A stretch of 64,000 nucleotides of DNA from Sphingorhabdus sp. YGSMI21 (GTDB lineage Bacteria; Pseudomonadota; Alphaproteobacteria; Sphingomonadales; Sphingomonadaceae). Position numbers and translations under genes: made by a program. The notes under the pieces were generated by a model. It made no database searches. It was not told the DNA's origin and was given only the letters and a program-made list of their open reading frames with translations. The stretch lies in assembly GCF_002776575.1 (NCBI RefSeq), contig NZ_CP022548.1, forward strand, positions 1,503,001 through 1,567,000. Reading direction: 5' to 3'. This document shows, piece by piece, positions 52,433-59,703 of this stretch (positions are counted from its first letter, which is position 1; each line of letters opens with the position of its first letter).

Positions 52433-53347
52433 ATGGAATATGATTACGTCCCCCTGCCCGAGCGCCAGCCTCTAAAATGGCCCAATGGTGCGAAAGTCGC
52501 CTTGATCCTGACCTTTAATCTGGAGACTTGGGACCTTACAAAGGATACGGACAAGCCTTATTATGCTGGCGGTCCGTCGATTTTACCGGATATTCTTCCG
52601 GGAAACACTCCCGATTTTCCGAATTATAGCTGGCGCGAATATGGGCAGCGTGTCGGGATCTGGCGCCTGTTCGACCTGTTCGATAAGCTGGGAGTCAAGG
52701 CAAGCTGCACGACCAATGCGGTGACCTTCGAGCGGCGCAAGGCGATGACCGATGCAGTGCTCGAACGGGGCTGGGAACTGCTGACCCACAATTGGGAACA
52801 GGGTGAATTGCTGACCAATTTTGCCGGTGACCCGGCGAAAGAGCGCGAAATTGTGCTGCGGACACTCGACCAGTTTGAAAAATTCACCGGTCGCAAGTCG
52901 AAAGGCTGGTTGTCATCATCGTTGCGCGGCACGCTCCAGACGGCCGACATTCTCGCTGAATATGGCTGCAGCTTTTACTGCGATATCATGAATGACGACC
53001 AGCCATATATGCTGCGCACGCCGAACGGCCCGATTGTCTCGGTTCCCTATTCGAACGAGATCAATGATTTCACCTTCATTACACGCAAGAATTTTACCAC
53101 GGACCAGTTCCGTGATGCGTTGATTGAAGAACTGGATGTCTTGTATGAAGAAGGCAAGACCAGCGGCCGGATTATGAATGTCGGTCTCCACCCCCATGTT
53201 TCGGGCCGGGCACACCGTGTGCGGGCGCTCCGCGAATTCATCGAACATGCCAAGTCTTTGCCTGGTGTGTGGTGGGCAACGCGTGAAGAAATTGCCGAAT
53301 GGTATCGGGCCAACCACGAGAGTCACATTCCCGGGCAACTGGGATGA
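52433..53347 (+). CDS. Polysaccharide-deacetylase-fold hydrolase (PuuE allantoinase-like)
   Basis: A 304-residue protein of the metal-dependent deacetylase fold in the branch of the purine-pathway allantoinase PuuE: WPNGAKVALILTFNLETWD near the start, RVGIWRLFDLFDKLGVKASCTTNA, WELLTHNWEQGEL, GWLSSSLRGTL and the late MNVGLHPHVSGRAHRVRALREFIEHAK. The metal-binding pattern is not fully canonical: the first motif has NLETWD rather than the usual TFDD, and the HxxxH motif is changed to HNWEQ. The true substrate is likely a C-N bond in a ring or amide, possibly different from allantoin. First gene of an operon with an FAD monooxygenase and an aldehyde dehydrogenase; stop and next start overlap (ATGA). 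Confidence 0.8.
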   Translation: MEYDYVPLPERQPLKWPNGAKVALILTFNLETWDLTKDTDKPYYAGGPSILPDILPGNTPDFPNYSWREYGQRVGIWRLFDLFDKLGVKASCTTNAVTFERRKAMTDAVLERGWELLTHNWEQGELLTNFAGDPAKEREIVLRTLDQFEKFTGRKSKGWLSSSLRGTLQTADILAEYGCSFYCDIMNDDQPYMLRTPNGPIVSVPYSNEINDFTFITRKNFTTDQFRDALIEELDVLYEEGKTSGRIMNVGLHPHVSGRAHRVRALREFIEHAKSLPGVWWATREEIAEWYRANHESHIPGQLG

Positions 53348-54495
53348 GCCGCACCGAAAAGATAGTGATTGTCGGCGGTGGCATTGCGGGAATGAGCACA
53401 GCTGCCGCGATTGCCAAGCAGGGCTTCTCTGTCGTGCTGCTCGAATCCGCTCCGGAATTTGGCGAGATAGGGGCCGGGGTTACTTTATCTCCCAACGCAA
53501 TGAAGGGCCTCGACTTTATCGGCGTATGTGAGGATGTCGCGGCCGCCGGTGTCGAACCGAGCCGGCAGCGCATCCAGCATTGGGAAGATGGACGGACACT
53601 GGTAACCATGGATCGTTCGACCCAGCGCGAAAAATATGGGGCGCCCTATGTCACTATCCACCGGGCAGACCTGCACGATCTGCTGACCGGTGCCGCGAGG
53701 GCAGCAGGCGTGGACATGCGCACCGACAGCGCGGTAGTCGACAGCGAGGGAGCAACCGCGATCCTTGCTGACGGAAGTCGGGTAACGGGCGACCTGTTGA
53801 TCGGTGCTGACGGCGTGAAATCGGTTATTCGCCAGCGCTTTGAACCAGCAGAGCCGCATTTTACCGGGCATGTCGCCTGGCGCGCACTCGTCCCGGTAAC
53901 GCCGGAGCTGCAAAGCCTGTCCGATTTTCCCGGTATCATCATCGGGCCCGGGGCAATGATCACCCGCTATAATATTCGCGGCAGCAGCGCGATGAATCTG
54001 GTTTTCTTCGCCCGCCAGGAGGGGTGGACGGATGATGGCTGGGCAATTCCCGCGGATCCTGCCGAGATCGAGACCATCTACGCGGACTGGTGCGACGATG
54101 CGGCAAAATTGATCGCGGCGGCCTGCAAGCAGCCGATGTTCAAATGGGCGATCAACGCGCGATCGGCGCTGCCGAACTGGATCATTGACAATCAGGTGAC
54201 GTTGATCGGTGACGCCGCGCACGCCATGACACCATTTCTCGGCCATGGCGCGGCCTGCGGCATTGAAGATGCCATCATCATGGCGCGGGCTCTGGCGGCC
54301 TCGGCGGACATTGCTGAGGGTTTGTCGCGCTATCAGGCGGCTCGGCATGAACGGGCAACCTGGATCCAGTCGGAATCAAATGCCAACGCCGACCGGATGC
54401 AGGCGCAAGATGCCGCCTTATTCGGAATCGGCGAGACAAAGGACGAGGAATCGCTCGGACTTTTCAATTATGACTGTCGTACGGAGCCAGTGTAA
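53344..54495 (+). CDS. FAD-dependent aromatic monooxygenase (salicylate hydroxylase/6-hydroxynicotinate monooxygenase type)
   Basis: A 383-residue class A flavoprotein monooxygenase. The dinucleotide motif is IVIVGGGIAGMSTAAAIAKQG, the second FAD/NAD(P)H motif is LLIGADGVKSVIR, and the third is TLIGDAAHAMTPFLGHGAACGIEDA. The length and order match the salicylate 1-hydroxylase, 6-hydroxynicotinate 3-monooxygenase and MHPCO group, which hydroxylates or opens hydroxylated aromatic or pyridine rings. Start at 53344 overlaps the deacetylase stop. The neighbouring amidase and LeuCD-type hydratase would suit the products of a cleaved N-heterocycle, though no ring-cleaving dioxygenase is present in the window. 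Confidence 0.87.
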   Translation: MSRTEKIVIVGGGIAGMSTAAAIAKQGFSVVLLESAPEFGEIGAGVTLSPNAMKGLDFIGVCEDVAAAGVEPSRQRIQHWEDGRTLVTMDRSTQREKYGAPYVTIHRADLHDLLTGAARAAGVDMRTDSAVVDSEGATAILADGSRVTGDLLIGADGVKSVIRQRFEPAEPHFTGHVAWRALVPVTPELQSLSDFPGIIIGPGAMITRYNIRGSSAMNLVFFARQEGWTDDGWAIPADPAEIETIYADWCDDAAKLIAAACKQPMFKWAINARSALPNWIIDNQVTLIGDAAHAMTPFLGHGAACGIEDAIIMARALAASADIAEGLSRYQAARHERATWIQSESNANADRMQAQDAALFGIGETKDEESLGLFNYDCRTEPV

Positions 54496-56000
54496 TGAGT
54501 GAATCAACAGCATTTGACGGCCATGAAATCGCACCGGAAACGGGCGCGTTTCTGGACAAGCGCGGCAAGTTGCTGATCGGCGGCCAATGGGTCGACGGCA
54601 GCGGCGTCATGGCAAACCGCGATCCGGCAACGGGAATGGTGCTTGCCGAGTTCGAAACCGGGGGGGCGGCAGAAGTGGACAGAGCCGTGGCAGCCGCGCG
54701 CTTGGCTTTTCGGGGTCCTTGGCGCCGGATGACGGCATCGGAGCGGATGGCCCTGATGACACGACTGGCGCGGATCATGGAACAGAAGGCGCAACTGCTG
54801 ACCGAACTGGATATCCTCGACAACGGAATGCCGAGTTTCATCGCTGGACTGACGACCACCAATTGTGTGGAGATGGTCGATTATTACGCCGGCGCGATCA
54901 TGCGGATCGAGGGGTCGACCATGGTCCCGCCGCGGCATATTGCAGCAGAAACCGAAGCGCTCACCTACACGTTGAAAGAACCGGTCGGTGTGGTCGGGCA
55001 GATCGTGCCTTGGAACGTGCCGTTGTCTACCGCGATTCTGAAGCTGGCACCGGCGCTGGCGGCGGGTTGCACTGTGGTGATGAAACCATCGGAGGAAACA
55101 CCGCTGTCCGCGCTCGCGCTCGGCCAGATGATAATTGAAGCCGGTTTCCCCGCAGGCGTCGTTAATATTGTCAATGGTCTGGGGGCCGAAGCGGGTGCGG
55201 CGCTGGCGGCGCATGATGATGTCGATAAAATTTCCTTTACCGGATCCACCCGGACCGGTCGGGCGATTATCCAGGGGGCCATGGGCAATCTGAAGAAAGT
55301 GTCGCTGGAACTAGGCGGCAAAAGTCCGGTAGTCGTCATGCCCGATGCAGATTTGAACCTGGCAATTCCCGGTGTCGCTATGGCGACGTTCTTTTTGCAG
55401 GGCCAGAACTGTATGGCGGGCACCCGGATATTCGCGCATGCCGACATCCACGACGCACTGCTGGAGGGGCTGGCCGCTTTTGCTGACGCGATGACATTGG
55501 GTCATGGGCTGGACCCTGCGACACAGCAGGGGCCGATGGTCTCGGCTGCCCATGCCGACAAGGTAATGGGCTTTATCGAGCGGGCCAAACAGTCCGGTGC
55601 CAATCTGCTGGCCGGCGGCGAACGGCTGGAACGGCCGGGCAATTTCATCCGGCCGACGATTTTTACCGGATGTACCCGGGATATGGAAGTCATGCGCGAC
55701 GAAATTTTCGGTCCGGTTATGGCCGTGCAAAAGTTCGACACGCTCGACATCGATGCCATAGCAAACCTCGCCAATGATACGCCTTATGGCCTATCAGCCA
55801 GCGTCTGGACCCAAGATATATCGACCGCGCACCGCGTCGTCAGCCGGGTGCGCGCCGGTCATGTCTCGATCAATTGCCATGGTGCAGTCGGAACGAATGT
55901 CCCGTTTGGCGGATATGGCCAGTCGGGCTGGGGTCGGGAATTCGGGGCCGCCGGCCTGGAAGCCTATCTGGAAACCAAGGCGGTAACAGCGCGCCTCTAG
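54495..56000 (+). CDS. Aldehyde dehydrogenase, copy 1
   Basis: A 501-residue NAD(P)-dependent aldehyde dehydrogenase. The catalytic Glu is in SLELGGKSPVVV and the catalytic Cys in QGQNCMAGTR; the cofactor segment is VGVVGQIVPWNVPL with KPSEETPLSAL and FTGSTRTGRAI. PFGGYGQSGWGREFG near the end completes the family. It shares the operon with the deacetylase and FAD monooxygenase (start overlaps the stop of the latter, TAATG). It should oxidise an aldehyde from ring or side-chain breakdown to an acid. A second, related aldehyde dehydrogenase is encoded at 61943-63448. Confidence 0.9.
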   Translation: MSESTAFDGHEIAPETGAFLDKRGKLLIGGQWVDGSGVMANRDPATGMVLAEFETGGAAEVDRAVAAARLAFRGPWRRMTASERMALMTRLARIMEQKAQLLTELDILDNGMPSFIAGLTTTNCVEMVDYYAGAIMRIEGSTMVPPRHIAAETEALTYTLKEPVGVVGQIVPWNVPLSTAILKLAPALAAGCTVVMKPSEETPLSALALGQMIIEAGFPAGVVNIVNGLGAEAGAALAAHDDVDKISFTGSTRTGRAIIQGAMGNLKKVSLELGGKSPVVVMPDADLNLAIPGVAMATFFLQGQNCMAGTRIFAHADIHDALLEGLAAFADAMTLGHGLDPATQQGPMVSAAHADKVMGFIERAKQSGANLLAGGERLERPGNFIRPTIFTGCTRDMEVMRDEIFGPVMAVQKFDTLDIDAIANLANDTPYGLSASVWTQDISTAHRVVSRVRAGHVSINCHGAVGTNVPFGGYGQSGWGREFGAAGLEAYLETKAVTARL

Positions 56001-56029
56001 CCTTATCAGCCTTCACCTTCCCTTTAGGG

Positions 56030-56806
56030 TCAGTTGTTGCTGAGCCCGTGACTGATTGCTGCGGCTGTAGCCTTCAGATCATCCAGATAATTTTCCAGCG
56101 CGTCGGTCAGCTTCATTGCCGCGACGAAGAACACCATCGTCATGGCTGCTTCAAAATGCCCATTCTTGAAGATCGGAACGGCGATCGATGATGTTTTTCC
56201 CGGAGTCAGGTTGAAATGGTTGCGGCCTTGTGTTGCATAGCCCTCGTCCCTGATCTGCTGCACATTCAGGCCAATTTCCGCGGTGGAAAGATAATCGATG
56301 TCGATCTCCTGTGAAATACGCATGAAGCGCAGAATCATTTCGCGGTCTTCGTCCTGGGCAAAGGCCATAGACAATTTGCCCGATGCGCTGTCGAGTATCG
56401 GGACGGTAAAACCCGGATAATAATGTTCGAATGTCAGCGACGAATTTGCATGGGTGCTGTCGCGCAGCATCATGTTGCGGCCTACGCGAACGGCGATCGA
56501 AACGGGCCAGCCGACCCGTTTGGTCAAATCGACGATGTGGGGACGGGCCACACTGACGAGTTGGTCTTCATGCTGGAAACCTGTGGCGAGTGTTTGTACC
56601 AGCGCAGTTGCGCGATAGCGTTTGCGGGCCGGCTCCTGCTCCACCAGACCTTCATATAATAATGTCTGAACGATACGGCATGCGGTCGGATAAGGCACTT
56701 GGGCGGCCTTGGCGATTTCCATCATCGTCATCGAGCCGTGTCGGTTGATCGCCCGCAGGGCGGAAAACGCCCGTGTGATAGAGCGAATCGGTACACCTTT
56801 TTCCAT
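56030..56806 (-). CDS. IclR-family transcriptional regulator, proposed master regulator of the region
   Basis: A 258-residue protein. The N-terminal winged helix-turn-helix (about 5-70) reads SITRAFSALRAINRHGSMTMMEIAKAAQVPYPTACRIVQTL, and the rest is the IclR effector domain with SIAVRVGRNMMLRD, DSASGKLSMAFAQ, DEGYATQGRN and SIAVPIFKNGHFEAAMTMVFF. The start has AGGAGG 10 bases upstream. The 5' region (56807-56939) contains three operator-like repeats at 20-21 bp spacing, suggesting self-regulation. It is the only transcription factor in the catabolic region. I infer that it binds the TRTCCG-N5-CGGAYA copies from 15.3 to 61.9 kb and senses the substrate or an intermediate. Confidence 0.9.
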   Translation of the reverse strand: MEKGVPIRSITRAFSALRAINRHGSMTMMEIAKAAQVPYPTACRIVQTLLYEGLVEQEPARKRYRATALVQTLATGFQHEDQLVSVARPHIVDLTKRVGWPVSIAVRVGRNMMLRDSTHANSSLTFEHYYPGFTVPILDSASGKLSMAFAQDEDREMILRFMRISQEIDIDYLSTAEIGLNVQQIRDEGYATQGRNHFNLTPGKTSSIAVPIFKNGHFEAAMTMVFFVAAMKLTDALENYLDDLKATAAAISHGLSNN

Positions 56807-56861
56807 GATCGTCGTGCCTCCTTTGTGCCAAGCACAGAAAAGGTGGCATCAATAAACGATA

Positions 56862-56878
56862 TGTCCGCAAACAGAAAT
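56862..56878. promoter_or_regulatory. Third, weak repeat of the IclR operator array
   Basis: TGTCCG-CAAAC-AGAAAT has a perfect left arm but a poor right arm. Its centre is 21 bp from that of the next copy (56883-56899), so it stands on the same face of the helix, as in the triple operators of some IclR-family regulators. Confidence 0.4.
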
Positions 56879-56882
56879 TATT

Positions 56883-56899
56883 TAACCGCGTGTCGGATA
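56883..56899. promoter_or_regulatory. IclR-type operator, copy 9 (in front of the regulator gene)
   Basis: TAACCG-CGTGT-CGGATA matches 11 of 12 arm positions. Its centre (56891) is 20 bp from that of the copy at 56903-56919, two turns of the helix. It lies 77 bases upstream of the regulator start. Confidence 0.65.
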
Positions 56900-56902
56900 A
56901 AA

Positions 56903-56919
56903 AATCCGTTGTACGGAAA
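56903..56919. promoter_or_regulatory. IclR-type operator, copy 10 (in front of the regulator gene)
   Basis: AATCCG-TTGTA-CGGAAA is a 6-5-6 inverted repeat matching 10 of 12 arm positions. It adjoins copy 9, separated by three bases. Confidence 0.6.
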
Positions 56920-56939
56920 TTTTATTTGCCTGATGGATT

Positions 56940-57797
56940 TTAGCGCTTTGCCCATTTCTTCTCGAAGTCCCAGACCTCTTCAAAACCGATGAGGGAACAG
57001 AATTCGCTAAAGTCGAAAATGCCCTCCGGCTGCCCGATGCCCTCTTCCTTGAGGTCGATCAGCGCTTTCTCCATTGCAGCAGCGGCCGCCAGACTGGTCA
57101 GAGACGGGTAGATCGCGAAACTATAGCCTATTTCCGCCAAAACCGATGCGTTCGGGACAGGTGACTTCCCACCGTTGGACATATTTGCCATCACGGGTAT
57201 TGCAAAACTGGCACAGGCCTGACGCATTTCCTCTTCGCTGGTCAGCGCCTCCGGAAAAACTATATCTGCCCCGGCTTTCTCGTAGGCATCCAAACGACGC
57301 AGAACACCATCCATCCCTTCGCTTTCCCGGGCATCGGTGCGCGCGACGATGAGAAAATTCTCGTCTTCTTTGGCATCGACCGCGACCTTGATCTTCTCCA
57401 CCATATCTTCCAGCGGTATCAGGCGCTTGTACGGGGTGTGCCCGCATTTCTTCGGGAATTCCTGATCTTCCAGCTGAATCGCCGTCACACCGGAGGCTTC
57501 ATAGCCTTTTACGGTATGATGGACGTTCAAAAGGCCGCCATAGCCGGTGTCTCCGTCGGCGATCACTGCCGAGTTACTGGTGCGCGCCAGCGTTTCCATG
57601 CGGTTGCGCATCTCGGTATATGTGGCAATCCCGGCGTCAGGCAATCCCGACGCCGAAGCGGTCAACCAATATCCGGTACCATATACGACGTCGAAGCCGA
57701 CCTTGTTGGCGATCACTGCCGTAATCATGTCCTGGATACCCGGGATCACGAAAAATTTTCCCGAAGCGAGTTTTTCCCGCAAGATAGGGTTTGCCAT
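56940..57797 (-). CDS. Isocitrate-lyase/PEP-mutase-superfamily lyase (dimethylmalate or methylisocitrate lyase type)
   Basis: A 285-residue TIM-barrel lyase. The strand with metal-binding Asp is VIADGDTGYGG, and AIQLEDQEFPKKCGH contains the catalytic Cys (KKCGH) present in isocitrate, methylisocitrate and 2,3-dimethylmalate lyases but absent from oxaloacetate hydrolases or PEP mutase. IVARTDARES and DIVFPEALTSEEE complete the active site. The reaction should be retro-aldol cleavage of a malate- or isocitrate-like acid to pyruvate or glyoxylate plus a second acid. With the LeuCD-type hydratase it resembles the dimethylmaleate route of nicotinate fermentation. It is encoded just downstream of the HyuA/HyuB pair. 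Confidence 0.85.
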   Translation of the reverse strand: MANPILREKLASGKFFVIPGIQDMITAVIANKVGFDVVYGTGYWLTASASGLPDAGIATYTEMRNRMETLARTSNSAVIADGDTGYGGLLNVHHTVKGYEASGVTAIQLEDQEFPKKCGHTPYKRLIPLEDMVEKIKVAVDAKEDENFLIVARTDARESEGMDGVLRRLDAYEKAGADIVFPEALTSEEEMRQACASFAIPVMANMSNGGKSPVPNASVLAEIGYSFAIYPSLTSLAAAAAMEKALIDLKEEGIGQPEGIFDFSEFCSLIGFEEVWDFEKKWAKR

Positions 57798-57827
57798 TAT
57801 TGTCTGTCCTTGAAAATCAGGGTGTTC

Positions 57828-59693
57828 TTATTCAGCCGTCTGCCATTGCGGTTGCTTCGGCGCGGGCAGTCCGGTTTCCGCCAAACAATTGGCACGCAGT
57901 GTCTCGATATCGGGGCCATAGTTGAAGGTTGGCAAATCGCCGTCACGCGCATCACGCATCTCGGTGCGAAGGGCCTCGGTCGCCGACGAATCAACCTTGC
58001 CATCGGTCAAGACTACGCCGTAACGGCGCGCGCCTTCGGCGGTCACAAGACCCTGTTTCAGTTCAACCGCGAGCAATTCCGGATCGCGTTCCAGCGGGTC
58101 CCCCCAGCCGCCGCCGCCCCATGTCACGAAATGCAACTGGTCGCCGGCTCCCACTTCATAATCCTCGAGCTTGTTGCCTAGCACAATTTCGGTGCCGTCA
58201 TTCTTGACCAGCAATTTGCGCGCACGAGCGCCCGGTTCGCCGCCATTGACGCCCCAGGGCGGCACGAACCAGCGGTCATCATGGATGGCGATTACGCCGG
58301 GCTCGAGGAAACGATAGACCATGTTGATACCATTGCCGCCGCGGTGCAGGCCCGGTCCGCCGGAGTCTGCCACCGTCTCGTAGCGTTCGATTCGCAGCGG
58401 GAAATAGCGCTCCAGAAATTCGTTCGGGACGTTGGTGAAGCCGGGCCACAGCGAGTGTCCGTCCGGCCCGTCGCCCAGTGGACGCCCGGGAATGCCGCCA
58501 AAGCCAATCTGGAATAGCTGGAACCATTTGCCGTCCTTGTCGGTCCCGGCATAGAATAGATGGGGCGATGACGAGAAGCCCGCGGCGTTGAGAAATTCCG
58601 GAGTCTTTTGACCGAGCAAGCCACCGAGAATGTCGAACAGGCGGCCAAGCGCGTGGGTCCGTCCGGACAGGGCTGCCGGAAATTTCGGTTTCAGCAGCGA
58701 TCCTTCCGGGATGCGGACATCGATCAGATCATAAAATCCGTCGTTGAACAGGATTTGCGGATCGAAAACCATGATCATGTAGATGCCGAAGAACATCTTC
58801 ATCATATTTTCATTCAGCAGGAAGTTGATCGAAGCTTTGGATTGTGGATCGGTGCCATCGAAATCAAGAATGACCCGTCCGTTTTCGCGCCACATCGTAC
58901 AACGAATCTTGTAAGGACCATAGCCCATGCCGTCGTCGCAGATATAATCTTCAAAGCTGACCTTCTCTTCGCTAACCGATGTCTCGATCAATTTCTGCAT
59001 TGCGCGGTGGTTCCGTTCGAGCAGAAGGTCGGTGGCCGAAGCGTAAACATCTTCGCCAAAGCGGTCGCACAGTTCGACCACCCGGCGCGCTGCCACGCGG
59101 CAGGACGCAATTAGCGCGTTGAGATCTGCCTTGCACCAGTCCGGCGTACGGGTCTGGTGCATGATCAGCTTGATCAGATCTTCATTATATTCGCCGCTCT
59201 TCCAGATCTTGATTGGCGGGATGCGGACGCCTTCCTGAAAGATGCTGGTGGCGTCGATCGGCATCGATCCGGGTACTTTGCCACCGATATCGGACATATG
59301 GCCGAACATCGAAGTGTAGGCGACCAGACGGCCGTCCTTGAACACCGGCATCAGCACCAGCCAGTCGTTGGAGTGGCTGATCGCACCGGCCACCGAATAG
59401 GGATCGGAGAGGAAAATCAGGTCGCCTTCCTCGACGGTTCCATCAAAACCTTCGAGGAACGGGCCGATATAGCTCCCGAACTGGCCGACAATCATCCGGC
59501 CCTTGCTGTCGGCAATGAGCGGGAAGGCATCGCCTTGCTCGCGGATGCCCGGAGACATGGCGGTGCGAACCAACGTGGCGTCCATTTCAATACGTGCGTT
59601 GCGCAGCGCGTTTTCAATGACCTCCAGCGTAACGGGGTCGATCGCCACCCTGTTGAAGGGTGTTTCGTTAGATTGGATAATCTGTGCGGGCAT
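57828..59693 (-). CDS. HyuB-type subunit of an ATP-dependent hydantoinase/oxoprolinase/carboxylase
   Basis: A 621-residue protein of the hydantoinase B/oxoprolinase family: AIDPVTLEVIENALRNARIEMD near the start, IREQGDAFPLIAD, HSNDWLVLMPVFKDGRLVAY and MFGHMSDIGGKVPGSM, followed by PGFTNVPNEFLERYFPLRIERYETVADSGGPGLHRGG, the most conserved family block. With HyuA it forms enzymes that use ATP to open hydantoins, oxoproline or caprolactam, or to carboxylate acetone and acetophenone. It begins 10 bases after the HyuA-like stop and has a GAGGAGG ribosome site. Which of these reactions applies cannot be read from the sequence. Confidence 0.9.
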   Translation of the reverse strand: MPAQIIQSNETPFNRVAIDPVTLEVIENALRNARIEMDATLVRTAMSPGIREQGDAFPLIADSKGRMIVGQFGSYIGPFLEGFDGTVEEGDLIFLSDPYSVAGAISHSNDWLVLMPVFKDGRLVAYTSMFGHMSDIGGKVPGSMPIDATSIFQEGVRIPPIKIWKSGEYNEDLIKLIMHQTRTPDWCKADLNALIASCRVAARRVVELCDRFGEDVYASATDLLLERNHRAMQKLIETSVSEEKVSFEDYICDDGMGYGPYKIRCTMWRENGRVILDFDGTDPQSKASINFLLNENMMKMFFGIYMIMVFDPQILFNDGFYDLIDVRIPEGSLLKPKFPAALSGRTHALGRLFDILGGLLGQKTPEFLNAAGFSSSPHLFYAGTDKDGKWFQLFQIGFGGIPGRPLGDGPDGHSLWPGFTNVPNEFLERYFPLRIERYETVADSGGPGLHRGGNGINMVYRFLEPGVIAIHDDRWFVPPWGVNGGEPGARARKLLVKNDGTEIVLGNKLEDYEVGAGDQLHFVTWGGGGWGDPLERDPELLAVELKQGLVTAEGARRYGVVLTDGKVDSSATEALRTEMRDARDGDLPTFNYGPDIETLRANCLAETGLPAPKQPQWQTAE

Positions 59694-59703
59694 AAGTCCC
59701 TCC

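Noticed and set aside
56894..56908. The sequence CGGATAAAAAATCCG read as a small terminator for the lyase gene
   Set aside because: The two arms belong to neighbouring copies of the 17-bp operator. The stem would be short and AT-looped, so operator repeats explain it better.
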